DNA of 64,000 nucleotides from Mesorhizobium sp. YC-39 (GCF_025753795.1 NZ_JAOWPS010000005.1:62001-126000), one strand, 5' to 3'; positions 17,770 through 26,568 are shown, counted from the stretch's first letter. The notes: generated by a model not told the origin, from the letters alone. Numbers and translations: made by a program.

Positions 17770-18768
17770 TCAGGCGGCTTCGCCGTGCGCTCTCGCCTGT
17801 TGACGCCGCTTTTTGCGGCGGTTGCTTATTTCCCACCTTTTGTGGAACCACATCCACTGGCCGGGATCCTCGCGCACCCAACGCTCGACGACATCGTTGA
17901 GAAGCTGGGTGGTGCCATGGACGTCGACACTGCCGCCGGCGGTGCGCGGCAAGATCAGCCTGTCCTCGATCTCGAGCCGGAAGCGGTTGCCCGGCAAGCG
18001 CATGCAACGCGCCGGATAGACATCGCAGTCATAGTGCCGGGCCAGGGTGGCCAGGATCCGGTTGCTCTCGCACGGGCGGCCAAAGAAGGTCGTCTCGAGT
18101 CCACCTGAGAATTTCTGGTCGACGAGGACGCCGATATTGCCGCCCTTCTCCAAGATGCCTGCCAGCGCGAATGAAGCGCCGGTCGAGGAGGGCAGCAGGG
18201 AGCCCATGGTCGATCGGCGGGTCGAGAGAATGTAGTCGGCAAGATAAGGATTGTTGGGCGGGCGAAACAGCGCCGTGATGTTCATGCCGAACGTCGCGGC
18301 AGCGACCGGAAGCAATTCGAAATTGCCGAGGTGCCCGGTGAAGATGATGTGTGGCTTTTCCTCGCCGGCGATTTGAACGAAATGGTCTATCCCCTTGACC
18401 TCGACGCGGCCCGGCTTCGCCGCCGCCGGATCAAAGTCGAACAAGGCGTCGAGAAAAATGTACTCCGCCGCGAGGCGAGCCATATTGCCCCACATGTCGG
18501 AGGCGATGGCCTGGATCTCCTTTTCGCTCTTCTCGGGGTAGGCCTTGCGCAAATTGTCGATGGCGACGTCGTGGCGTCCGACCCGGGGACCAATGCGGCG
18601 CGCGACCCGGTCGGCGAAATTGAGCGCGCTGTCCACCGGCAGCAGGCGAAGCACCGAAATCATCGCCATCGCGGCGCGCGCTACAAGCCAGTAGTTGAAC
18701 TGGCGAAGCCGCCTGCCGTGGCGAAACGCCAGGTCGCGGCGGACCTTCTTGAAAGCGCTGCCGAACAT
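17770..18768 (-). CDS. lpxXL: Lipid A very-long-chain acyltransferase
   Basis: 332 residues from the ATG at 18768; the open frame upstream is a shadow of the neighbouring gene. The protein is of the HtrB/LpxL acyltransferase family, with an N-terminal membrane-contacting helix and the catalytic HxxxxE box in GHLGNFEL. Its position at the end of the acpXL cluster identifies it as LpxXL, which moves the 27-hydroxyoctacosanoyl chain from AcpXL to lipid A. It begins 2 nt after the stop of the dehydrogenase gene, so it is cotranscribed. Confidence 0.9.
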   Translation of the reverse strand: MFGSAFKKVRRDLAFRHGRRLRQFNYWLVARAAMAMISVLRLLPVDSALNFADRVARRIGPRVGRHDVAIDNLRKAYPEKSEKEIQAIASDMWGNMARLAAEYIFLDALFDFDPAAAKPGRVEVKGIDHFVQIAGEEKPHIIFTGHLGNFELLPVAAATFGMNITALFRPPNNPYLADYILSTRRSTMGSLLPSSTGASFALAGILEKGGNIGVLVDQKFSGGLETTFFGRPCESNRILATLARHYDCDVYPARCMRLPGNRFRLEIEDRLILPRTAGGSVDVHGTTQLLNDVVERWVREDPGQWMWFHKRWEISNRRKKRRQQARAHGEAA

Positions 18769-18770
18769 TC

Positions 18771-19799
18771 TCAGCCGACACGCAAGATGATCTTGCCGAA
18801 CACGTCGCGGCCTTCCATGCGCTTCAGCGCGGCATCGATGCCGTCGAAGCCGACTTCGGTGTCGATGACTGGCGCGACGAGACCCGCTGCCATTTTCTGC
18901 ATGGCGTCGGCCATGTTTCCCATACGGCAGCCAAAGGAGCCGAGCAGTTTCAGCTGCTGCTGGAACAATTGCATCAAATTGATCTGCGTCGACACGCCCG
19001 AGGTGGAACCGCAGGTCACCAGGCGGCCGCCGCGCTTCAGACACAGCATCGAGGCGGCAAAAGTGTCGGCGCCGACATGCTCGAAGACGACGTCGACGCC
19101 CTTCTTTTTGGTCAGCTTGCGCACGACGCCTTCGAAGCGGTCCTCGCGATAGTTGATGACGTGGTCGGCGCCAAGGGCTTTCGCCTTGTCGATCTTTTCG
19201 TTGGAACCGACCGTGGTGATCACGGTGCAGCCCATTTTCCTGGCAAGCTGGATCGCGGCCGAGCCGATGCCCGAGCCGCCGGCATGGATGAGGATGGTCT
19301 CGCCGGGCTGCAGCCTGGCATTGTCGAACAGCATGTGCTCGACCGTGCCGAAGGTTACGGGTGCTACGGCCGCGCCGATATCCGTGACGCCGGGCGGGGC
19401 AGGGACCAGCAGGCGCGCCGGCAGGTTTATCTGCTCCTGCGCAAAGCCGTCGAGATGGAAGCCATGAACGCCGGAAACATGCTCGCAGAGATTGTCACGG
19501 CCTTCGCGGCAGGCGCGGCAAAGCCCACAGGTGCGCGCGCCGTAGATCGACACCAATTGTCCGGGCACAAGGTTGGAAACGCCAGGGCCGACTGCTTCGA
19601 CCTCACCGGAGGCCTCCGCACCGACGACCAGCGGCAGCTTGCGCTTAGCAAAGGCCATGCCGCGCCAGCCCCAGACGTCGATGTGGTTCAAGGCCACTGC
19701 CTTGATGCGCAGCGTCACTTCGCCGAGCGAAGGCGGCGGTGGGGGCGGCAGGTCCACCGTCTCAAGACGGCGATCCTCGATAAGTTGCAGTGCGCGCAT
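18771..19799 (-). CDS. adh2XL: Zinc-type alcohol dehydrogenase of the acpXL cluster
   Basis: 342 residues of the medium-chain dehydrogenase family. The structural-zinc cysteines lie in CGLCRACREGRDNLC, and the nucleotide motif is IHAGGSGIGSAAIQLARKMG. The same gene sits between fabF1XL and lpxXL in the Rhizobium leguminosarum cluster, where it is proposed to act in formation of the long hydroxy-acyl chain; an enoyl-ACP reductase-like role is possible. The 36-nt gap to fabF1XL supports one operon. Confidence 0.85.
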   Translation of the reverse strand: MRALQLIEDRRLETVDLPPPPPPSLGEVTLRIKAVALNHIDVWGWRGMAFAKRKLPLVVGAEASGEVEAVGPGVSNLVPGQLVSIYGARTCGLCRACREGRDNLCEHVSGVHGFHLDGFAQEQINLPARLLVPAPPGVTDIGAAVAPVTFGTVEHMLFDNARLQPGETILIHAGGSGIGSAAIQLARKMGCTVITTVGSNEKIDKAKALGADHVINYREDRFEGVVRKLTKKKGVDVVFEHVGADTFAASMLCLKRGGRLVTCGSTSGVSTQINLMQLFQQQLKLLGSFGCRMGNMADAMQKMAAGLVAPVIDTEVGFDGIDAALKRMEGRDVFGKIILRVG

Positions 19800-19835
19800 G
19801 GAGCCAGTCGGTTCTGTTGAGCGGAAAGCGCTCGC

Positions 19836-21107
19836 TTAGACCGGTTCCCGCGCCATGACAAGGCAGGTGTTCTGGCCGCCGAAGCCGAAGGAGTTCGACA
19901 AAACGGTGCCGACCTCGGCGTTGCGCTTCTGGTTAGGCACCACGTCGAGCACGATCGCCGGATCGGGATTGTCGTAGTTTATGGTCGGCGGAATGACGCT
20001 TTCACGCATCGTCATCAGCGAAAACGCAGCCTCGACGGCGCCGGCCGCCGACAGCGTGTGGCCGATCATCGACTTGTTCGACGAGATTGGCATCGAGCCG
20101 ATCCGCTCGCCGAACACGGTCGACAGCGACAGATGCTCCATCTTGTCGTTTTCCGGCGTCGAGGTGCCATGAGCGTTGACATAGTCGATCTCGTCTTCGC
20201 CAAGCCCGGCATCGGCGAGGGCGGCACGCACCGCTGCGATCGCCGGCGAACCGTCCGGCTTGGAGCGGGTGCGATGGAAATCGTCGGCCTTTTCACCGCA
20301 GCCGCGCATGATGCCGAGAATGGTCGCACCACGGGCCAGTGCGGCCTCCAGCGATTCCAGCACCAGCGCGCCAGAGCCTTCGGCGAGGACAAAACCGTCG
20401 CGATCCTTGGAAAACGGTTTTGAGGCCTTTTCGGGGAGGTCGTTGTGGGTGGAAAGCGCCGACAGCAGCGAAAATCGGATCAGCGCCTCGGCGGTCGCCG
20501 AACCGTCGGCGCCGATCGACAGCGCCCTGTCGCATTCGCCGCGGCGGATCGCCTCGACGCCGAGTTGGATGGCGGTGGCTCCGGAGGCGCAGGCCGTCGA
20601 CAGCGTGATCGGCAGGCCCCGCGTGCCGAAACGGTCGGCCAGCCGGTCGGCGATCGAACCGAACTGCGTGGTTTCGAAAATGTCTGTTACCTTCAGGCCC
20701 CGCGCCACGCGCAGCAGCCGTTCGGAGCCGATGTCGTGCTTGTCGGAATTGTAGAGCGAAAAGCGCTCGCTCCAGTCGAGTTCGACCGGCGGCGAAGCGA
20801 GGAAAAGCGGTCCGCCGAAATCGCCTGCGTCGAGACCGGATTCGGCCACCGCTTCCAGTGCAGCGGTTTCGGCCAGTTCATAGGTGAGAAGGCTGGCGCC
20901 CTTCGAACTGGACGGCAGGAAGTCGACCATGCCGGAAATGCGCGTGTTCAGGTGATCGACCGGAAAGCGGGTGATCGGATGGATGCCAGACTTGCCTGAC
21001 GTGAGTGCCGCCCAATTGTCGGTCTTGCCGACGCCAAGCGAGGTGACCACGCCGATGCCGGTAACCGCGACGATCGGCCTGCCCATATGATCTCTGAGAT
21101 TGGCCAT
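19836..21107 (-). CDS. fabF1XL: Beta-ketoacyl-ACP synthase of the acpXL cluster, complete active site
   Basis: 423 residues of the KAS II fold with all catalytic residues visible: Cys173 in LSTACASG, His313 in NAHGTSTPEND, and Lys345 and His350 in SNKSMIGHTLSAAG. It should extend the AcpXL-bound chain by two carbons per round using malonyl-ACP. It follows fabF2XL by 18 nt. Since its partner lacks the cysteine, this subunit is probably the one that performs condensation. Confidence 0.9.
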   Translation of the reverse strand: MANLRDHMGRPIVAVTGIGVVTSLGVGKTDNWAALTSGKSGIHPITRFPVDHLNTRISGMVDFLPSSSKGASLLTYELAETAALEAVAESGLDAGDFGGPLFLASPPVELDWSERFSLYNSDKHDIGSERLLRVARGLKVTDIFETTQFGSIADRLADRFGTRGLPITLSTACASGATAIQLGVEAIRRGECDRALSIGADGSATAEALIRFSLLSALSTHNDLPEKASKPFSKDRDGFVLAEGSGALVLESLEAALARGATILGIMRGCGEKADDFHRTRSKPDGSPAIAAVRAALADAGLGEDEIDYVNAHGTSTPENDKMEHLSLSTVFGERIGSMPISSNKSMIGHTLSAAGAVEAAFSLMTMRESVIPPTINYDNPDPAIVLDVVPNQKRNAEVGTVLSNSFGFGGQNTCLVMAREPV

Positions 21108-21125
21108 CTTTTTTCCTGAGACAGT

Positions 21126-22319
21126 TTAATCGGCGGCGCTGACCAGCGCCATGCCCTCGAATTGGTGATAGCCGATCGCCGTTGCAAGCACGGTCCTGGG
21201 AATACCGCTGAACGGCCGCTCGTTGGCTGCGTCAAAGACGGGGTAGGCGGCCTTGCGCTCGACGGCGAGTGCCGCCAGCGCTACGGCGAAGGGGAATTGC
21301 GCTTCCTTCATATGGCCGGTCAGTGTCGAAAAGGCGCGCGTGGCGATCGCCGGGTTGGCATCGAACGCCGATTTCTCGGCAGCGGTCGCGGCATGGGCAC
21401 CCGACGCCCCGGAGACGGCAAGCAGCTCGCCGTTTGGCAAGGCGGCCTGCTTAAGCAGTAAGGCGATCTCGGCATCGAGCTCGTCTCGCCGGCGCCTGGC
21501 GCGTCCGGACACGACCGCACCGAGTTCGGCGTAGATCTTGCGCCCACGGCTCAATGCGTGCGCGCGTTGTTCCAGAACGAGAAAGGCGCCGCCGGATCCA
21601 GTCACCACCCCACCGCCTTCGCCGCCTTGCCTTTGCCAGACCGGCTTCCAGGCGCCGCGATGCAGGTAACCGGCCAGCTCATAGCCGAGCAGCATATCGG
21701 AATGCTCGGTCTGGAAGGCGCCGCCGACAAGGATATGCGTCGACTGGCCGGAGCGGATGCGGGCAGCAGCCGTCTCGACGGCGGCGACGCCGGCACCTTC
21801 CTCGCCCATGAAGGTGCGCGATGATCCCGTCACCTTGTGGACGATGGAGATGTTGCCGGCAAGCAGGTTGGAAAGCTGCGCCAGAAACAGCGTCGGCCGC
21901 AATTCAGTGGTCAGCTTCTCGTTGAGCAGCACGTCGCGGTCGTTGCGGCTTTCGGACGCTGCGAGAATGTCGGCGTCGACCGCCTCGTCGCGCTCGCCGC
22001 CACCGGCGGCCACCACCATGTCCATGGTGGCGCAGAGTTCGTCATTGCCCTTGATGCCGGCGTCATCCAGCGCCATGCCGGCGGCATAGGTGCCCAGCCT
22101 CTGCCAGGTTTCCATCTGGCGCTGGTCGCCGCGCTTGGCGATCTGCAGGTTCCAGTCGATCTCCGGCAGCGGGTGGATGGTGTAGGGTGAAAAGCGCGTC
22201 GCCTCCAACACCGGTTGCGCGCCGGGCTGAGTGAGCTTTTGCCAATGTGCATCCGGACCTTCTCCCAGCGAAGAGACAAGGCCGATGCCTGATATGACGA
22301 CGTCGCGGGGGCTGTTCAT
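21126..22319 (-). CDS. fabF2XL: Ketosynthase-like protein lacking the catalytic cysteine
   Basis: 397 residues of the KAS fold from an ATG at 22319. Where the active-site cysteine should be, aligned through the following glycine, the sequence reads GSSRTFMGEEGAG, with Glu174 at the Cys position. The first catalytic histidine motif (NAHGT) is replaced by SGASGAHAA; the second survives as GHMKEA (His336). It corresponds by position to FabF2XL of Rhizobium. It looks like a non-condensing partner of FabF1XL, comparable to the chain-length factors of type II polyketide synthases, but that role is inference. Confidence 0.85.
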   Translation of the reverse strand: MNSPRDVVISGIGLVSSLGEGPDAHWQKLTQPGAQPVLEATRFSPYTIHPLPEIDWNLQIAKRGDQRQMETWQRLGTYAAGMALDDAGIKGNDELCATMDMVVAAGGGERDEAVDADILAASESRNDRDVLLNEKLTTELRPTLFLAQLSNLLAGNISIVHKVTGSSRTFMGEEGAGVAAVETAAARIRSGQSTHILVGGAFQTEHSDMLLGYELAGYLHRGAWKPVWQRQGGEGGGVVTGSGGAFLVLEQRAHALSRGRKIYAELGAVVSGRARRRRDELDAEIALLLKQAALPNGELLAVSGASGAHAATAAEKSAFDANPAIATRAFSTLTGHMKEAQFPFAVALAALAVERKAAYPVFDAANERPFSGIPRTVLATAIGYHQFEGMALVSAAD

Positions 22320-22354
22320 GTGCGGCTTTGTGAGTCAGGCTGTTTTCTGATTTT

Positions 22355-22427
22355 GCGCATAGTCCTTTCCGAAAATCGTTGCCGATTTTCGGGGTCATGC
22401 GCTGAGCGCGTCAAGCTCGCGCGCTCA
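22355..22427. repeat. Palindromic repeat, family C, between acpXL and fabF2XL
   Basis: A palindrome with GCGCAT...ATGCGC ends and a perfect internal CCGAAAATCG/CGATTTTCGG-type core (22355-22402) is followed by a second hairpin with TGAGCGCG / CGCGCTCA arms (22403-22427). It fills most of the 115-nt gap in which other rhizobia carry fabZXL. Confidence 0.7.
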
Positions 22428-22434
22428 ACCGGCA

Positions 22435-22716
22435 TCAGGCGTTCTTGGCCGCGACCAGCGCGTCGATCTTGGCACACAGGTTCTTCATGACAAAATAATC
22501 GTCGGTCGAGGCCTTGCCGTCATTGACCTCCTGCGTCCATTTTTCCAGCGGCACCTTGATGCCGAATTCCTTGTCGATGGCAAAGACGATGTCGAGGAAG
22601 TCGAGGCTGTCGATGCCGAGATCGTCGATGGTGTGGCTTTCAGGGGTGATCGTGTCGATATCGATCTCACTGGTGTCGGCGATGATCTTAGCGACTTTGT
22701 CGAACGTGGTGGACAA
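22435..22716 (-). CDS. acpXL: Acyl carrier protein for the very-long-chain lipid A acyl group
   Basis: 93 residues with the family signature DDLGIDSLDFLDIVFAID; Ser37 carries the phosphopantetheine arm. It is longer than the housekeeping AcpP and ends in KNLCAKIDAL, as AcpXL proteins do. The start is a TTG at 22716 with AAGGA about 9 nt upstream, giving the expected M-S-T-T-F-D-K N-terminus. It is the first gene of the acpXL-fabF2XL-fabF1XL-adh2XL-lpxXL run that builds and transfers 27-hydroxyoctacosanoate. Confidence 0.95.
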   Translation of the reverse strand: MSTTFDKVAKIIADTSEIDIDTITPESHTIDDLGIDSLDFLDIVFAIDKEFGIKVPLEKWTQEVNDGKASTDDYFVMKNLCAKIDALVAAKNA

Positions 22717-22844
22717 GGGCTTTTCCTTCGGTTGCGGGCGGAATCTGTCCGCATGTGTAGCGCGCTGTCTAATCGGTTTTTCCGGGCAGGAAAAGGCCTC
22801 ATACGCCGGGCGCAGATGGGATGCCGGCCTGCCGAACGCAAGAA

Positions 22845-22869
22845 GGGCCGCCGCTTGGCCCGGCGGCCC
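22845..22869 (-). terminator. Terminator of the histidine phosphatase gene
   Basis: A perfect 9-bp GGGCCGCCG / CGGCGGCCC stem (22845-22853 / 22861-22869) is followed on the minus strand by TTCTT. It lies between the phosphatase gene and acpXL, both on the minus strand. Confidence 0.65.
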
Positions 22870-22902
22870 CTCCCATTTGACGTAGGGTCAGGCTTTGTTT
22901 CG

Positions 22903-22951
22903 ATGCATGTCGTTTTCCCAAAACCGGAACCACTTTTGGGCGACATGCATT
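22903..22951. repeat. Palindromic repeat, family A, copy 3
   Basis: The family palindrome ATGCATGTCG...CGACATGCAT with the internal CCCAAAACCG...CTTTTGGG stem. This copy lacks the flanking T-tailed hairpin, although the terminator at 22845 lies close by. Confidence 0.75.
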
Positions 22952-23022
22952 AGCTGTCGCGGAGCTTGACCAGGTCGTTCAGCAGTCCGCCCGTTCCGTT
23001 GTGGACGGTCAGCCGCGCGCCG

Positions 23023-23571
23023 TCAGAAGGTGACGCGGCCAAGCACGCGCAGGCCATCGCCCCGCGGCTCGACCACCACCGCTTCGCCTTCGCGGGGCGA
23101 GACGCCTGTGAGGGCCACGATGTCTTCGAGATGCGTGACCATGACCAGATTGTCGGAGCCGGAATAGCCGCGGATCTCGTTCATGATCGCGGCAAGCTGG
23201 GCGGCTTTCTCACTCGGGTCGGTCTTCAGCAGGTCAAGGGGTGCGAAGGGCTCGGGCTCCGTCTCGAAGGCGATGCGGGCGGTGTCGAGGCAACGGCAAT
23301 AGCGGCTGGACAGAACGCGCTCGATGGGGGCCGCGCGGGCGCCGAACAGGGCACCGATCCTGCTCGCTTGTTGCTTGCCGCGCGCCGAGAGGTTGAGCTG
23401 GGTCGCGCATTTGGCGATGTCGAAATTCGCTGGATCGGTGGTGCCAGTGACCATCGCATGGCGAAGCAGCACGACATGGCCGCCATCGCGCAGCAGCGCC
23501 CAGCCGGCATCCGTCGCATGCGCTGTGACAGGAAAGACGAACAGCAACAGCGCCAGCAAAAATCGAACCAT
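23023..23571 (-). CDS. Exported histidine phosphatase family protein
   Basis: 182 residues from an ATG at 23571, chosen for an AGGA ribosome site and because the signal peptide (MVRFLLALLLFVFPVTAHA) starts there. The phosphoglycerate-mutase-like fold is marked by VVLLRHAM (the catalytic phosphohistidine motif), a mid-protein ERVLSSRYCRCLDTA and the late VTHLEDI with the second histidine. It is likely a periplasmic phosphatase of unknown substrate. It is monocistronic, with a terminator 150 nt downstream. Confidence 0.85.
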   Translation of the reverse strand: MVRFLLALLLFVFPVTAHATDAGWALLRDGGHVVLLRHAMVTGTTDPANFDIAKCATQLNLSARGKQQASRIGALFGARAAPIERVLSSRYCRCLDTARIAFETEPEPFAPLDLLKTDPSEKAAQLAAIMNEIRGYSGSDNLVMVTHLEDIVALTGVSPREGEAVVVEPRGDGLRVLGRVTF

Positions 23572-23656
23572 CAACTGTCCTTTTCCCATCCCGGCAGGTG
23601 AGTGCCGGTGACCGGCATATAGGGATGGCAAAGCCGGCTGAAAGACAAGCGCAGGC

Positions 23657-23760
23657 CTATTTCTTCGCCATTTGCCGCTTCACCAGGTCGATCTTCTGGT
23701 CGGTGAGCGGAGATGGGGATCGTGTAGCCGGCTTCGGTGACAAAGCCCATTCGTCTGATG
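23657..23760 (-). pseudogene. Short remnant of a protein C-terminus (unidentified)
   Basis: On the minus strand one frame reads MGFVTEAGYTIPI. After a one-base shift near 23710 another reads LTDQKIDLVKRQMAKK and stops at 23657. Joined, they look like the charged end of a real protein, possibly a solute-binding protein, but the piece is too short to identify. Stops close the frame upstream. The rest of the gap up to 23910 holds only the tandem repeat listed next. Confidence 0.35.
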
Positions 23761-23800
23761 TGTCCGCCCTGATGATCCCTCTATAGCGCTGCCACTCAAC

Positions 23801-23832
23801 CATGATCAAATTCCGGCATGATCAAATTCTGG
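23801..23832. repeat. Two tandem 16-bp units upstream of the AEC transporter
   Basis: CATGATCAAATTCCGG (23801-23816) is followed directly by CATGATCAAATTCTGG (23817-23832), differing at one base. The pair ends 78 nt before the transporter start and contains TGATCA palindromes, so it could be a regulator site or simply a local duplication. Confidence 0.6.
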
Positions 23833-23910
23833 TACCGATCATTTTTGGCAGAGCTGGTTTCCAAGAGCCGGCGATTGCATGGCTAGGCGGGCTCGCCTAT
23901 CACGGGAAAA

Positions 23911-24861
23911 ATGTCGCCGCTCACCGAAACCGTTCTCTTCGTCTTCAGTCTTGTCGCGCTCGGCTATCTCGCCGGGCTTACCGGCTATCTCCGGCCGGCG
24001 AGCGGCGAGGGCATATCCGAATTCGCCATCAACGTGGCGCTGCCGCCTTTGCTGTTCCAGACGATGGTGAAATCCGATTTCCATGGCGCCACGCCGTGGT
24101 CGCTGTGGGGCGCCTATTTCACCGCAGTCGCGCTCACCTGGGCCGCCGGCCATCTGGTGACCACGCGGATCTTCGGGCGGGACGCGCGCGCGGGCGTCGT
24201 CGGCGGTGTGTCCTCGGCCTATTCCAATATTGTCCTGCTCGGAGCTCCCTTCATCCTCGGCATTTTCGGGGCGGATGGGTTTGAAGTGCTGTCGCTGCTC
24301 GTCGCCGTGCATCTGCCGATCATGATGATGGCCTCGATCATCCTGTTCGAGATGTTCGGCCGCGGCGGCAGTGAGCCCGTGCATCCGCTGCGCGTCATCC
24401 GGGGTTTTCTGAGGAGACTGTTCCTCAACCCACTGATCATCGGCATCCTGGTCGGACTTGCATGGCGCCTCAGCGCTGCGCCATTGCCCGGATTCGCCAT
24501 GCGGCTGGTCGACGCGCTGGCCGATACGGCCGGGCCGGTGGCGTTGTTCGCGATGGGGCTCAGCCTGCGCCGTTTCGGCATTTCCGGCAATGTCCGGCCG
24601 GCGCTGGCGCTGTCGGTGCTGAAACTGTTCCTGATGCCGGCGCTGGTGCTCGGCCTGGTCTGGCTGTTTGGCCTGCCGCCGCTGACGGCCAAGGTGGCGG
24701 TGGTGGTGGCGGCGCTGCCGTCCGGCATCAATTCCTATCTCATCGCCGTGCAGTTCAACACTGGCCAGGCGCTGGCGTCGAACCAGATGACCATCGCCAC
24801 GGCCAGCGCGGTCGTCACCACGGCCTTCTGGCTGGCGGTGGTCGTGCAGGTGTTCGGGTAG
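23911..24861 (+). CDS. AEC-family transporter (auxin efflux carrier fold)
   Basis: 316 residues with about ten hydrophobic helices in two groups of five around a short cytosolic loop (GRGGSEPVHPLRV). Features typical of the AEC family are the GYLAGLTGYLRP start, VGGVSSAYSNIVLLGAPF in the first half and VVVAALPSGINSYLIA in the second. Family members export or exchange small organic anions such as malonate or malate; the substrate here is unknown. Confidence 0.85.
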   Translation: MSPLTETVLFVFSLVALGYLAGLTGYLRPASGEGISEFAINVALPPLLFQTMVKSDFHGATPWSLWGAYFTAVALTWAAGHLVTTRIFGRDARAGVVGGVSSAYSNIVLLGAPFILGIFGADGFEVLSLLVAVHLPIMMMASIILFEMFGRGGSEPVHPLRVIRGFLRRLFLNPLIIGILVGLAWRLSAAPLPGFAMRLVDALADTAGPVALFAMGLSLRRFGISGNVRPALALSVLKLFLMPALVLGLVWLFGLPPLTAKVAVVVAALPSGINSYLIAVQFNTGQALASNQMTIATASAVVTTAFWLAVVVQVFG

Positions 24862-25023
24862 TTTTCGCTGGACCAAGCCCTATATGCCATCTTGCGATTG
24901 CTTGCAGGGCTTGCCCTAGGTAAAGAGCAGTGGCTCCAGCGTGCCGGGCATCGATGCCATTGCGCACGCTCACCGAGGAAATCCAGCGACCGGCCCGTCA
25001 GTGCGCCGAACGGAGGCTAGACC

Positions 25024-26481
25024 ATGCTTCAGAAAACCAGCCATTTCATGCGCCAGGCCAATCTCATCAATGGCGAATGGGTGCAGGCCGACAGCGGCCA
25101 GACGGTTGACGTCAACAATCCCGCCACCGGCCTCAAGATCGGCACCGTGCCAAAGTCGGGCAAGGCGGAAACCCGCCGCGCCATCGAAGCCGCCGAAGCC
25201 GCCTTCAAGACGTGGCGCAAGACCACCGCGCTGGAGCGCTCGAAGCTGCTGCGCAAGCTGCACGACGCAATGATGGACAATCAGGACGTGCTGGCGGAAC
25301 TGCTTACCATCGAGCAGGGCAAGTCGCTGTTCGAATCCAAGGGCGAGATCGGCTCGGCCGCGTCGTATATCCTGTGGTTCGCCGAAGAAGGCCGCCGCAC
25401 CTATGGCGATGTCGTGCCGTCGCCCTGGGCGGACCGCCGCATCCTGGTGACCAAGGAACCGGTCGGCGTCATCGCCGCCATCACGCCGTGGAATTTCCCA
25501 TCCTCGATGCTGGCCCGTAAGCTCGGCCCGGCGCTCGCCGCCGGCTGCACCGCAGTCGTCAAGCCGGCTTCGCAGACGCCTTATTCCGGCCTCGCCTGGG
25601 GCGCGCTCGCCGAGGAAGTCGGCTTCCCCAAGGGTGTCATCAACATCCTTACCGGTGCCGCCGGCGAGATCGGCGACGAGATCTGCGCCAATCCGCTGGT
25701 CAAGAAGATCACCTTCACCGGCTCGACCGAGGTCGGCAAGATCCTGATCCAGAAGTCGTCCGTCACCGTCAAGAAAGTGTCGATGGAGCTCGGCGGCAAT
25801 GCGCCGTTCATCGTCTTCGACGACGCCGACATCGATCGCGCCGTCACCGGCGCCATCACCGCGAAGTACCGCAATTCCGGCCAGACTTGCGTTTGCACCA
25901 ACCGGTTCCTGGTGCAGGCGAAAGTTTACGACAAATTCGTCGAAAAGCTCGCAGCCGCCAGCAACGGACTGAAGGTCGGTTCCGGTCTTGAAGAGGGTGT
26001 GCAGCAGGGGCCGCTGATCGATGAGAAGGCGGTCGAAAAGGTCGAGGAGCTGATCGCCGACGCCACCGCCAAGGGCGGCAAGGTCGTCGCCGGCGGCAAG
26101 CGCCATGCGCTTGGCGGCTCGTTCTTCCAGCCGACCGTGATCGCCAATGCGACGCCGAAGATGCGCTTCATGAAGGAAGAGATCTTCGGCCCGGTGGCAC
26201 CCGTGTTCAAGTTCGAAACCGAGGAAGAGGCGATCACGCTCGCCAACGACACCGAATTCGGCTTGGCCTGCTATTTCTACACCGGCGATCTCGGCCGCGC
26301 CTTCCGGGTGATGGAAGGGCTGAAATACGGCATGGTCGGCGTCAACGAAGGCCTGATCACTACACCGGAAGCGCCGTTCGGCGGCGTCAAGGAGTCGGGC
26401 CTCGGCAAGGAAGGCGGACATCAGGGCATCGAGGACTATCTCGACACCAAATATGTCTGCATCGGCGGGCTTGGCCTCTGA
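25024..26481 (+). CDS. gabD: NAD(P)-dependent succinate-semialdehyde dehydrogenase
   Basis: 485 residues, the length of GabD. It oxidises succinate semialdehyde to succinate in the GABA shunt. Visible motifs are the cofactor strand ITPWNFPSSM, FTGSTEVGK, the catalytic glutamate in MELGGNAPFIV, and the nucleophile in GQTCVCTNR. The Cys-x-Cys pair at that point is shared with GabD enzymes and favours SSADH over other aldehyde dehydrogenases. No GABA transaminase is adjacent; the class III transaminase at 345 is 23 kb away. Confidence 0.88.
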   Translation: MLQKTSHFMRQANLINGEWVQADSGQTVDVNNPATGLKIGTVPKSGKAETRRAIEAAEAAFKTWRKTTALERSKLLRKLHDAMMDNQDVLAELLTIEQGKSLFESKGEIGSAASYILWFAEEGRRTYGDVVPSPWADRRILVTKEPVGVIAAITPWNFPSSMLARKLGPALAAGCTAVVKPASQTPYSGLAWGALAEEVGFPKGVINILTGAAGEIGDEICANPLVKKITFTGSTEVGKILIQKSSVTVKKVSMELGGNAPFIVFDDADIDRAVTGAITAKYRNSGQTCVCTNRFLVQAKVYDKFVEKLAAASNGLKVGSGLEEGVQQGPLIDEKAVEKVEELIADATAKGGKVVAGGKRHALGGSFFQPTVIANATPKMRFMKEEIFGPVAPVFKFETEEEAITLANDTEFGLACYFYTGDLGRAFRVMEGLKYGMVGVNEGLITTPEAPFGGVKESGLGKEGGHQGIEDYLDTKYVCIGGLGL

Positions 26482-26568
26482 TTGCTATCGGGGTCTGTTG
26501 ATCACGACAGACCCCACTCAAGCCCGAAAGGTCAGGCGGGCATCGATCAACCAACCGGCATTTCGGGC

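Noticed and set aside
17770..19044. Longer version of the lipid A acyltransferase, extended by 92 codons
   Set aside because: The extension overlaps the end of the dehydrogenase gene and has no family similarity. The ATG at 18768, directly after that gene's stop, is the natural start.
23839..24876. 345-codon minus-strand frame opposite the AEC transporter
   Set aside because: Composition dominated by His, Gln, Arg and Asp and no recognisable motif; the plus strand encodes a clean membrane transporter.
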